Positions 11,531 through 22,164 of a stretch of DNA of 64,000 bases are shown one piece after another. This stretch comes from Brachionus manjavacas. Taxonomy: Eukaryota > Rotifera > Eurotatoria > Ploima > Brachionidae. Within the stretch, counting starts at the first letter, position 1. Every line of letters starts with the position of its first letter. A model generated the notes under the pieces. The model was not told the origin of the DNA, searched no databases, and saw only the letters and a program-made list of their open reading frames with translations. Position numbers and translations under genes: made by a program. The stretch lies in NCBI GenBank assembly GCA_019054805.1, contig JAHQIY010000002.1, positions 8,804,001 through 8,868,000 of the forward strand, written 5' to 3'.

Positions 11531-11949
11531 AAAAATGAAATTTAATTTATTAAAAATTAATAATTTTAATAAAAATTTTGTGGCCGGCATGGCCGGATAG
11601 GTCGGCCGGCTAACCTGATTCATTTTCATCATTATTTTCATCTTGTTAAACCTTATCTGTCGAAAATAGAAAAAAATAACGTTTTTGACAAAAATGGTTC
11701 ATTTTTGAAATAGCAAAAAAAATTTATTTGTGTTTTAGAATACTTTTAATAAATAAATATAATTCGAGTTAAAAAAAATAATAAAAATTAATTAATTTAA
11801 AACACAATTTATCCGCCTTAATTTAAGTTATAATCAAGGATTACTTTAGGTTTCTTCGTCTGCGCGTCAATCGACACATCATGATGATAAGTCGATATAA
11901 TTCCTAATTTGTTCTTTTAGGAACATTTGAAACTAGTGTTAACGATTTA

Positions 11950-12590
11950 TTAAAACCGAAAATTGAAGTGTCAACTTATCTTTCTTTTTTGCCTGAAATT
12001 CAAAAGGAATCTCACGTTTATTTGATTTCAGAGAGCCTATATCAGACATTTTTTTTCGAATAAAAACTCAGCTAGCGCAACGCTAGAAAATAAATTATCA
12101 GCGGTAACATTTTTTCTCGAATCGAAAAATGGTTCGCAAAAATTCTCTACCACCGTCTCCCCAATTTTGACCGAACGCGAAGCTTTTCGTTTGCTTTCCC
12201 CAAATAAATGTTCGTGTCGCAATGATATTTGGTTTTCACATCGACTAAATACTTGAGACCATATTTTGCTGGCTTATTTGAGATATGTTGAAAAACGCTC
12301 ATCTTCCACGAAATTTTCGGATGCAAAATCTTCTTTTTTAGTTATTCTTTTATTAGTGTATTAAAAAATTTCCTAATTATTGAAAAAGCAATAAAATAAG
12401 AAAAAAAATGGCTCAGTTTTTAACAGTTTCTAACAGACGAATTGAGCATTGATTGATGATTTTATACATTTATTTCTTCTGAATTTAGCGTAAATGTAGC
12501 TGAGCGAGGAATTCGATGCTGCATTGCACCTTTAGAAGTTGGATCATTATCTTCGGAAGATTCTTCTTCCGAAATTTCGAAACCACAAAC
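11950..12590 (-). pseudogene. piggyBac transposase relic
   Basis: The minus strand encodes a stretch ending in KNVTADNLFSSVALAEFL (about 12061-12115), which matches the piggyBac DDE-domain core (NVTxDNFFTSxxLA). After a stop comes SLKSNKREIPFEF, corresponding to the family's xLRxNKxEIPxEF. Upstream is an acidic N-terminal-like segment (SEEESSEDND near 12560). Stops and frameshifts separate the pieces, so this is an inactive copy. Only a 61-aa segment (12037-12222) remains continuous. A host-domesticated piggyBac is unlikely given the breaks. Confidence 0.7.
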
Positions 12591-13994
12591 CAGACTTGGG
12601 CAAGAGTCATTATGTCAAAGTCAAGTTAAGTCAAGTCATATGAATTGACTTTAAATTCTTTTTTTAAAACAAAGTAATTTTACTTGACTTTAAATTTTTT
12701 AAATTTTAAATTATTAACGCTTAGAAAGACTTACCATATTCGTATTAAACTTTTAACTTAAGTTTCATTTTTTATTTCCTTAATTATTTTATTTTGATCT
12801 AGGTTTTTGATTGCATTTTACTTAATATTTTCGCAAAAGATCTGAATTCTTTATATAGTATAATTTTTTTGGAAAATAATTTTTTTAGTATATATAATTA
12901 AACAAACCTTTTTTGATTTACTTTTAAATAAGTATTTTATTAGGATTTTAGCAAAGTTTAATTACTAATTTATTAAGAGGTCAAAATTGCTGTAAAATGA
13001 TTCTAAATTTTTCGCATTTAATCTTGTTCGGTGTGGTCTATTTAAATAGCCTAATTTTGAGAACAAACGTTCAAAAGGACTCAAGGATGCAGGAATCGAT
13101 GAAAACTTTTAAACCAATTCGAAAAATCGTGGAAATCTTGTTTTCTTCTTAGACAAAAATTGCTTAAAATTTGTGACTGGATCATAGTCTGTATTTGAAT
13201 AATCATCGATTTTAAGCTTAAACAATATTTTTTCATTTATGCCCTCTTTTGATTTCATGAACTGAAAGAAATTTCTTCTCTTTTTTGAAGATTTTATTAA
13301 ACTGTCATCCGAATCATTTCTCAATGTGGCTAAAGGATGACTTTTTTCATTTGACAAAGTTTGGCTATTACCATCATCAGCATTTACATTTAAATTACTT
13401 GTACTGAATTTGGAAGTAAACTTTCTGTCCCAGTCACAACCAAAATAATGTTTCATCGAGGAATTAGCGAAGTTCATCGATAAATCATCAAATAATCCAC
13501 TGATTTTACGATGAGACTATTAAATCCCCAATCAGAAGTCATATTTTTGTTAGATACTAACAAAATATTAAAAAAATAGGAGGAGTCACTATTTGAACCT
13601 TGCGTGAACTTTGAATCTATGCTTGAGTAATATTTAGAAAGCATATATGCTTTTAAAAAACTCAGTCATTAATTTTGCTTGACTAGTATTGTAGCTTGTT
13701 TCTATTAAACACGCAAGTAGTAAATTTTAATTGAGTCTTTCATCGATTATTTGTTAGGCATACTCAATTTGTGTTAAGATTCGTTAATCAGAGTTATTCA
13801 AAAATCTTGAGCCAAGCTAAAATCACTGACTTTGAATTTTTTTCAAGTTAATCTTATTTTAATTTGCAATAGCAATTCTGGAAATTATATTTATTTTTCC
13901 CTTTCCGTCGATCAAAAATTCAAGATTATTTAAATCAAGTAAAAAATTGGCTTTAGTGACTCTGGCTTAAACTTGTGACTTAAAAACAAGCCTG
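12591..13994 (-). mobile_element. hAT transposon relic with TIRs
   Basis: The ends are CAGACTTGGGCAAGAGTCA at 12591 and the complement of CAGGCTTGTTTTTAAGTC at 13994, so the TIRs are related but worn and there is no clear TSD. The minus strand holds a 122-aa ORF at 13109-13477. Just beyond a stop comes a segment with SPFERLFSKLGYLNRPHRTR and RLNAKNLESF (about 12964-13100), the classic hAT C-terminal dimerisation motif (ERxFSxxG...RNRLxxxNLE). The inner sequence recurs at 50.9-51.0 kb. This is inactive DNA-transposon debris. Confidence 0.75.
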
Positions 13995-14819
13995 GCCGAA
14001 ATATCATCATCATTAACAAAAATAACCATCTTTTTTCTAACAAATTAGACTTTGCTCAATTAACTAATTTAATTAATTAATGATTTTTTTTAAAGATAAG
14101 CCTAAATTAATAGAGAAATAGATTTCGGAAAAAATGAGTTATGGACCTAATCATATATCCGAATCGAATACTTGGACTATTGAAGTCAACGACAAGATCT
14201 GGTCTAGTTGAGACAAATTCAACAACTCAAGTTAACCGTGGTCAAAAAGCAAAATCACACGGCTAGCGATGCCGACTTTAATCAGTAGTACAATACGGCA
14301 AGGAGAACTTTAAAATTATTGTTAAATGATGAGAAACCATAACCACAATTTTTTTACAGTTTTTGTTAATATTGTTAGTTATAAAATTTTTTCTCTTAAT
14401 TTAAATGAAAATTGTATATTTTATTTACAAAGTATAATTAAACTAATTTTTTTTTTATGAGAATTTTTTTAATTGTTAATTTTGAATTTTTTTAAACAGG
14501 CTTGAGTATTTTATTATTTTTTTCAAAAATATTTTATTAATTAAATTAAAATAAAGAAATAACAATTGATAAATTACTTTTAAATTTATTTTAACTCGAT
14601 GAAAAAAAATTTATTGAAATATATCAGAAAAACCGATGAAATTTATATTTTTCATCGATGTAACATAATGAATCCGCTCACTCCTCATCGATGATAACTC
14701 GATGAATTTTTTTTTTTTCATTGATGCAACATCAAATTTTAATAGACTGGGGTAGTCCTTTGAGTAATATTCCATTCATTGTAGAGTTGATCTTTTAGAA
14801 CACTCGTAAATATTAGTTG

Positions 14820-15190
14820 TTTCTCTTTATTTTGCAGCAATTTTCGTACATTTTGAAAGTGTTCGTCTTAAATTGCTCACTGTCTTTAAGCTTTTTTTGA
14901 TTACCAGTTGAATCGAATGAGCAAAGCAACGCATATGCATATTTTCGATATTTGAACTCAAAAGGTCGAGAATTTGTTTCGTCGCCAGAACTCGCAATTT
15001 CGCTATCATCATCTTCATCAGAATCTAAATTTAAATTCTGACAATCAGATACATCGAATTCATTGTCACCAACTTAATTAAATTAATAATTTTTAAGTTA
15101 AAAATTAAAGCTTTAAAATACCTAAATTTATTAATTTTCCTTTTTTAACCATATTTGATCCATTATCCGTTACGATTTTTACAATTTTAT
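14820..15190 (-). pseudogene. hAT transposase fragment
   Basis: The minus strand encodes KIVTDNGSNMVKK (about 15143-15185), then, after a gap, MHMRCFAHSIQLVIKKSL (about 14895-14945). These are two successive hAT landmarks: the catalytic-core TDNGSNMxKAF and RCxAHxLxLxVxDxL. A 63-aa ORF remains at 14827-15018. The acidic text between them (SDEDDDS-like) suggests an internal linker. Broken and dead. Confidence 0.7.
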
Positions 15191-15479
15191 CGCTAAATTA
15201 AATAATTTAAAAAAAAGTCGATCTAAAAGTTTTTATGAGCCTTATTTCTTATTCATTTAAGACTTCATTTATCGTTCTTTTTAAATGTGTATCCGTTGTT
15301 AAAAAAACTTGTTTGAATTTAGAAATTAATTTATTTAAAGAAAAAAGGTAAAAATTAACAGCCTATCAATCAAGACATTTTTAGTGAATTATTTTAATTT
15401 TTTATAAGAATCGATCCTTGACTAGATCAAGACAGCTTTCGATAAAAAAGAATCGGCTTTATCCCTATTTTGAATGAGT

Positions 15480-16125
15480 GTTGTGAAGATGTTCTCAAAA
15501 AATGGACGATCCAATAACCCAACAAGTCAATTAGGAACAAAATTGGAATCTAAAGTATTTCAATGATTTTCCAACGATTGAAAAATCTGATTTTGTCGAG
15601 GCATACAAATGGGATTGTCTATACAAGATAATTATTCAAAATAAAGATGATAATTGTTTTTACATAGGCGCAAATGAGTATCCAGAAATTTTAAAAGAAG
15701 TACTCTAAGATTTCAATCGAAAATTACTAAAGAAAAAATGAACCAATTTCGATGATATGATCAAATGTATTTTAGCGTTTAATTCAAACACAATGAAAAT
15801 CAGTCTTCATTAAGAAGCTGTTTTTGCTGGTTTTGGATGAAAAATTACAAGTGCAATCATCAAATATCAATAGCAGCTCGAAAAAAAATTGCAATTTCGA
15901 CTCAGTTGGAATATACGATTCCGATTCAATCTAATCACAAAAAAGGTAGACCTTGAAAAACAGTTGGAGCATTGATAAACAACGTTTCAAACACTGTTTC
16001 GCAAAGCATAGAGTTTGATGAGTCTGAAGTTGAGGAATTTGTTTCAAAAAGAGCAAGAATTGAGTCAATAAGTCAAGAGATAAGTGACAAAGAAATGAAA
16101 TCGTGTGATCAATGCGGCGAGTAAA
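15480..16125 (+). pseudogene. MULE-type transposase relic with SWIM zinc finger
   Basis: Plus-strand coding remains are interrupted by several stops. The diagnostic piece is at about 15820-15865: C-F-C, eight residues, then C-N-H, a SWIM finger (CxCx(n)CxH) typical of the C-terminus of Mutator-like transposases. It is followed by ISIAARKK and a GRP-x-KTVGALINN segment (about 15940-15990). A Ser/Glu-rich tail follows, ending with SCDQCGE and a stop at about 16123. A sister relic with the same order lies at 24.9-25.4 kb on the minus strand. Confidence 0.6.
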
Positions 16126-16629
16126 TGAAGAAATGACGTTACTGGACTTGTCAGAAAAAATTATTGTTTTTTTTTGTTATCATTTCAATTAATTTGGGGT
16201 CATCTATAAAAAAGGGATATCTTTTAGTTTTTGTGTGTCTTTTTTTTGTGGTTTTCTTAAATAAAATAGGATAAAAATTTGATAATTTGGGGTATTTTAT
16301 TAAAAATTTTTGGTGTAAAATCTTTTTTTCATTATTAATATGAAAAAAATTTCTCAATTTAAAATAGTTTTTGGAAAAATGAAGGACAGGGGCACTATTG
16401 TGTCGATTATCTTTGACACATAAAAAAAGAAAAATCATTAAAATAATAACCTTAAAATAAAGATCATCTAGTAATTTTTTTTCTCCTTTGAAATTTTTGA
16501 ATTTTTTTTGGTAAATTTATTTTAGTTAAAGACTTTTTTAAATGTTAGATATTTAAATCTAATATTGTAATTTGAAAAAGAAAAATAACTCTATGATAAC
16601 CTAACCAGTTTAGTCTCCTTACCGTAGAA

Positions 16630-16940
16630 AAAAGAATTAAAGTATTGTAAAAGGTACAAAGTCGAGCAACCAAACTAGTGTCCATTGTTAGAAACCCTAA
16701 AATATAAAAAACGGTTTGAAGAATTGAATTATGGGTTCTTATCTCTGCTTGGAATCAATTGTTCACATTATTTTTAACCAAATCTGACCACTATTAGAGT
16801 TGGCCTTTTGAATGGCTTCACTAGAAGTCAGAAGAAACAGAGGAGATTTATCCGATTTTACAAATTCTACTTCGGATTTAATTCTATAAATTGGAAACAC
16901 AGCTATTTAAGAAAAGATTTCTCTAATCCATCTTACCATG
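16630..16940 (+). pseudogene. CR1-like non-LTR RT tail, decayed
   Basis: Two pieces in different frames look like the region after the RT domain in CR1/L2-type elements: KVQSRATKLVSIVRN (about 16650-16695) and LEVRRNRGDLSDFTN (about 16820-16865; the family has LExRRxRGDLxxxxK). The jockey-like family elsewhere in this window has a different sequence here, so this is a second non-LTR lineage. Frameshifts and stops make it a relic. Confidence 0.5.
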
Positions 16941-17029
16941 CGGCAGGAGTTTTTATTTATGAGCTTTAAAAATATTTCCAAAAGTGTCATTGAATTAGTT
17001 AATGAGACTAACCTTTAAGTTTATAATAA

Positions 17030-18780
17030 AAAAAATATTTAAAAAGCTAATTTTTTCGGACATAGGACCCATTTGTTCTTTGTTGAATATCTTTAAGAGA
17101 TGTCAATAATTAATATCAATAAATAGTGAATTTTCTAGCATTTTTTTTGCAAAAAAAAAATGATGACGATAAAAGAAAAAACATTTAAAAGTTTAAAAAT
17201 TAATCAAAATATTCAATAAAATGCTTGGATAACATCTAATACAATATAAACAACTGAATACGACTTGTAGTTTTTTATTAAAAATTTCTGTTAATATTTA
17301 GATAATTCTTAGTGTATGTTAAAAAGGTTCTTAAATAGGAAATACTAAAATTAAGATGCAAAGCTTATTTTAATCCTCATCGTATTATCTATTATGAAAA
17401 TAAATTTTTATGCATCTCAATCTTAAAGGTTAAATCCATTAATCTACAAAATTTGGTGAATTAAGCTAAGTTCGATCATAAATATTAAAAATTAGGGGCT
17501 AGAAAATTGTAAAAGAAACATCTTGTACTGAAAAATATTTTTTATCTTTAATTTAAAGGCTTCCGCTTGATACCATATGTGATGAGGACATCACTGTGTA
17601 TGTACTCGGTTCGCTGTGCAGTTGCATGCACTCGTATTTCATATTTATTTATTTTATTTATTTCATTTTTATTCATATTTCTTTTATATATATATAATGT
17701 GATTTATATTTCCGCCCGGTGTTCAGTCTACGACGGCAACCGGGCCCGGTTTTCTTTTTAGATTAATAAAGGTTTATAACTTAAATAAACAAATTTTTTA
17801 CTTTATTTTACCATATGATAAGTATTTCTTATCATCAGCTAAATATTTTTTTTCAGCTTTCTTATTTTTTTAACAGAAAAATTTATCTATCACTAGAAAA
17901 CAAAGAAACCAAGAATATGAAGCAACAAAAACGACAAAAAAAATTAATTCTTTTTTGGTCTCCTTTTTTTCTGGTTGGTAAATTTCAATTTCATTAACCA
18001 TTACTGGAATCGTTTTAAAAGCTTGTGTAGGTGTTCATTGCATTGTTATTCTGAAAAATAGGTTCAAGAGTCGCTTGTTTTGGATTTAATATAATTGAAT
18101 CTTGATTCACTGAAAAATTTTCACTATTTTCACTTGGGTGACAATGCAATGAAGGCCTAGTTTCTGATGGTTGACCTCATTTACCTTTTAAACCTGTTGG
18201 TAAACATTTTGCTTGTAGAGGTACTTAGCAGAGGTTTAGTTGTGGACAAAACAAATTGTCAGTTAGAAAATAAATTAATAAATACTCTGCTAATAATTAT
18301 TTATGAATTTATTTTCAAGTTTTTTGGAATAGAAGCGTGTACAATTTCAAAAGAAAGAATTAAATTTTTTGGTATATTTTATTTTATTTTTTAAACATTT
18401 AAAAACATTTTACTTGACTCTTTAAAAAACCAATTTAATTCGATTTTTTATCATTTGAAAAAAAAAAAACATAAAAATAGACTTTATCTAATTAATTTAG
18501 TGTTTTTCAGAAATTTGTTTTTTGTCTTCTTTTAAAGATATTTTTCGCATTTTGCTTATTTTCTCGTTTAATGCTGCTTAAATTAGAGTTCTTAGCTTCT
18601 TCAGCGTTTGACTTTTATTTCAGCAAAAAAATAATTCTGTAGCAGTTTGTCGCAAAGCTATTAGGCGATTCATCGAGTTGTTTTGTTATTATTCAATTCT
18701 CACATCCATACAAAATCTTTGGTAAAGGTTTTGAGTTTTTCATACTTTACCATTTCTTGCTTTGATACCTGTTTCACTTG
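17030..18780. other. Gene-free stretch with one GC-richer island
   Basis: Mostly AT-rich with no gene that I can support. The exception is 17565-17757, which is much less AT-rich at both ends and contains the hairpin CCCGGTGTTCAG...CAACCGGG (about 17716-17748), a run of T, and AATAAA at about 17764. I could not assign it to a known element or RNA. Confidence 0.4.
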
Positions 18781-18789
18781 AGGCAACCA

Positions 18790-19645
18790 ACTAGGTGTGT
18801 AAGGCAAAAAAATCATTATCGAACTGTTTAAACTAAACGATAAATTTTTGTAACGATAAACTTATACCGAAAAATATTCGGTATAATTTTATATATCGAT
18901 TTCTTCCTTAGTCGATCAAGTTCATTTATATTTTATTTATTCGAATTAACTGATCGAATATTGATATCGAATATATTAGTCGATTTTAATCGACCAAGCT
19001 TCATGTTCGAAACATTTTTTTGAAAAAAATTATTACTTCAATGATATGAAAATATTATAAAGGAAAGTAATGTTAAATTTGTTTCAATAATATTTCAAAA
19101 ATAAAGACTTGATTTTTAAAACTTATCTAGTCAGAATTTAATTTAAAAAAAAAGCAACAACTTTAAAAAAATTTCATTTTTATCAAATAAAAATGGCACT
19201 TTTCAAGAATTTAAGTCTTATGAATGTAACGTCGAGACTTTATTCAAAGAATCCGATTCAAATGAGCTAAAAGATCCATTTTTGTGTTATAAATATTACA
19301 ATATTAATTTACCAATACTAACTAGGAATATTAAGGAGCTATTTTGTTTAATTGCTACTTCAGTTCCTGCAGAAAGTATTTTTTCTGTTGCTGGCTTTAT
19401 TCAAAATGAAGAAAGAAACAGACTGAGTGCAAAAAATCTGGAAAAATTTACTTTTATAAAGCTTAATTCAATCGTTATAGAAAACAAAAAAAAATTTAAA
19501 AGATTTTTAAATAATTTTTTAATTTTTATTTAATTTCGTAAATTATTTAATAATTTTTTAAAATGATTTTTTGATCGATAAAAATAAGATATTTTCGATA
19601 AAGTTAAAATTTCATCGAATGTAAATTTAACCGATTTAATCGATT
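18790..19645 (+). pseudogene. hAT transposase C-terminal relic
   Basis: From about 19165 to 19533 a plus-strand frame reads KDPFLCYKYYNINLPIL, then CLIATSVPAESIFSVAGF and ERNRLSAKNLEKF. That is the hAT dimerisation domain (ATSVPxERxFSxAG...RxRLxxxNLE). The longest continuous piece is 19282-19533. The flanks carry many CGATAAA/TTTATCG and TCGAT words in both orientations, which could be subterminal repeats. The N-terminal two thirds of the transposase are missing, so the copy is dead. It differs from the hAT at 12.6-14.0 kb. Confidence 0.65.
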
Positions 19646-19648
19646 AGA

Positions 19649-19958
19649 TTTTTTTGAGTATCAGGTTTGGGTTAGGATTGGGTTTGTTACCCAGACCGGA
19701 TCCCGAACCCGCTCATTTTTTCGGGTACCGGATCAGACTCAGTAGTATTTTACCCAATTTTTTCAGGTAACCAACCTAAACCCGATGGTTTTTTATGCCA
19801 TAAAACTGATCAAATACGTAAAAAGTTTGACTTGGTAACTGAAAAAATTGGGTAAAATACTACTGAGTCTGATCCGGTACCCGAAAAAATGAGTGGGTTC
19901 GGGATCCGGTCTGGGTAACAAACCCAATCCTAACCCAAACCTGATACCCGAAAAAATA
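19649..19958. mobile_element. Near-perfect hairpin element (about 310 bp)
   Basis: Arms of about 120 bp (TATCAGGTTTGGGTTAGGAT from 19659; complement ending at 19946) match almost base for base around a loop of about 45 bp. They are distinctly GC-richer than the surroundings. Outside TATCAGG the similarity continues weakly into T runs. It adjoins the hAT relic, so it may be a foldback MITE inserted at that element's edge. No ORF. Confidence 0.8.
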
Positions 19959-19999
19959 GCAGCGCTAATGCCTGGTCACAAGCGATTTCCAATTCATGT

Positions 20000-21150
20000 G
20001 ACCAAAAAAACAACAGGTATATTCTGGTCAATGTGAGGCATTTCAATCAAGTAACCTGAAATTCTTCTTGTTATTTTACCAAGCAACACTTTTATATTTA
20101 TTTTAAGATGATTTTAAGATTTTTTATTTTACAAAGGAATAGTTAAGTCTAGTAACTATTTTTTTATTTTGCAATCTAATGGTTCATTCAGGGACCAAAA
20201 CATAATTATCTATAATACCAACTACACTCCCTTGATTAGACTATGAAAATTTGCTCTTAGTGATTAATTTTTATCGTAATCCAAATAAGAATCTAATTGA
20301 AGCTAAAATTATTCCTTTATTGGCTAATAAAAGTCAATTAATTTTTAAATTTATAAGAAAAAGTTAGATAATAAATAAATTTATTTTTTTAATTTTATCT
20401 TATAAAATTTGAATTTTGCTTTATCGCATTTTTAAGTGATTCATCTTTTTTATAGTTTTTATTTTTGTTCAAATATTTGAAAAAATAATTTGAATCAAAA
20501 AATTTTTTGATAAGTTTTATCATGTTCTGTTCACATATATTTAAATTGTGATACTTGATTTTATTTTATTTCTTTAAAGATTGTACTGTTTTTTACGTTT
20601 TCTCAGAGAGAGAAAAATATTTTTAGATAAAAAATTCAAGATTTGTTGAATCTATTCTAATTGTAATAGTTTGATGGAAAAAAAAAGTAATTACGTTAGT
20701 TAATGACGCCCAAGAAGAGTCATAAATTAAAATTTCAAAATAATACTCGTCTGATTTTGAGAATTTAGAGACACAATATTTAAAATGAGACATTTAAAAT
20801 TTAATTGTATACAAAATATTTTGTTTTATAACAGCATGAATGGAATTCATAAGGTTAATTTATGCATTATCCTTTAATTTTAAATTTATTTTATTACTCA
20901 ATTTAGTTTTCAGAGGGTATAAAGTTTCTTTTTTTTCTATAATCACTTCTCCACAAGAATCATGAGAGACTGTTGAATTATAAAAATAAATTTTCGTTTC
21001 TCGCAAAGTTTTAAATGATTAATAGGATTTTTCTTATAAAAAAAAAATTTATATTCTTTTTTTTATTTTTGTTGATTTTATTCTAGATTTTTTGACTATA
21101 CATAGCCTAGAATGAGGTAAATAAAAATTTGAAAAAATTATTTTTGTAAA
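20000..21150. other. AT-rich spacer upstream of PLAC8 gene
   Basis: No ORF or repeat I can name. It must contain the promoter and the unfound first exon of the PLAC8-domain gene downstream. Confidence 0.4.
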
Positions 21151-21172
21151 GAGTGAATTATCAAATTTCAAG

Positions 21173-21506
21173 TGAATTTCGCAACGGATTGTTTGATTGC
21201 TTCGGAAGCTTGCCTGATTGCCTGATCGGCTATTGTGTTCCATGTTTAGAAGCAGGCCTGGCCTCAAATGCTGCTGGACAAAGCATCGTTTGGAATGCAC
21301 TTCAGTGCTTTTTTTATCCATTACTGGTCCCAATAATGCGCTATCAAATCAGAGAAGAAAAAGGAATTGATGTTGGTTAAATATTTTATTTAATAATTAA
21401 AAGAAAGTTGTTTTTTTAATTTAAGGGAAATATTGTGAATGATCTTGCTGCTGGCTGGTGTTGTCCATGCTGTGCTTCAATTCAAATAAAGCGAGAATTT
21501 GATTAA
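21173..21506 (+). CDS. PLAC8-domain (Cys-rich) protein, 5' exon not found
   Basis: Two exons are visible: from about 21173 (acceptor TTTCAAG|TG) to 21371, and 21426-21506, joined in phase 0 across a 54-bp intron. The visible 93 residues match the PLAC8/cornifelin family in order: FRNGLFDCFG, a CLIGYCVPC cysteine cluster, GQSIVWNALQ, then KGID|GNIVNDLAAGWCCPCC and IQIKRE. The spacing across the splice (KGIDGNIVND against YGIPGSICDD in human PLAC8) supports the donor GAT|GTTGGT. Family members are small, often membrane-associated proteins with varied roles (in plants, metal resistance and cell number); the function here is unknown. There is no in-frame ATG before a stop at 21147, so an upstream exon with the start codon is expected. 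Confidence 0.75.
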
Positions 21507-22160
21507 GTTTAATCAGGACAATTTTTTTATTCTAATTAATGTTTTTTTTTAATCAATAATTGAGATAATTTTAAATTTTTCGAATAAAATTTGTTGACAA
21601 ACTTTTGTTTTTATTACATTTTTTTTTTAATCTATGGTGTTTATCATGATTTTTAGAATATGTGTGCATTTAAAAATAAAATTAAGAGATGAGAGTAAAA
21701 ATTTTTTTTTTTAATTAAAATTTTGAGAATGCTTAGATCATATTATCATTTTTTAATTTACCTGTTTTTTTTTTAAAAGTTACACATAAATTCCAATTAA
21801 ATCAAAATTGAACAATTTTTAAGGGGTTTTACAATCAACGCTATAAAACCCCTATTGATAACTTAAATACTACTAACATTAGCTAAATCACTTTTTTATT
21901 AATTAATTTATAATCTTTTAATTGAATATTTCTATCAATTTATAATTAAAATTATAACATTTTTCTCGTTGCATGAAGGTTTGAACGAAGACTAATTTAT
22001 TTTGAAGTTCCCTTCATACAATTGATTTATTATCAAAGTGCCTCTTTCATAATAATCCAGAGAAACCGAATCAATGGCTTCAATTCAATTTTTTTTGATG
22101 TCATGTTTTTATTTTTTATAAGAGCTTTCATTAAACAATTTTTGAACTGTATTTATAACT
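21507..22160. other. PLAC8 3' flank, AT-rich
   Basis: Contains an AATAAA near 21583 that may end the PLAC8 transcript, and a short hairpin GGGGTTTTA...TAAAACCCC at about 21823-21852. No gene. Confidence 0.4.
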
Positions 22161-22164
22161 AACT

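Noticed and set aside
11576-11615. GC-rich GGCCGGCATGGCCGG...GGCCGGCTAACC segment resembling the start of an HDV-like ribozyme
   Set aside because: Only the P1-like pairing can be drawn. The P2, P3 and P4 elements and spacing of the fold are not visible, so it is left as an odd palindromic patch.
11381-11641. 86-aa minus-strand ORF
   Set aside because: It runs through the right arm of an inverted repeat and an AT-rich flank, with no motif; it is a by-product of the repeat.
12591-13994. Target-site duplication for the large hAT relic
   Set aside because: The 8 bases on each side do not match, so the ends may be eroded or the element rearranged.
17575-17620. TGATGAG followed by pairing bases, considered as a hammerhead ribozyme
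   Set aside because: The required CUGAUGA / GAAA core and stem order are not present.
17567-17761. 64-aa plus-strand ORF
   Set aside because: The hydrophobic middle is a T-rich run, not a convincing protein; the block is reported as a composition outlier only.
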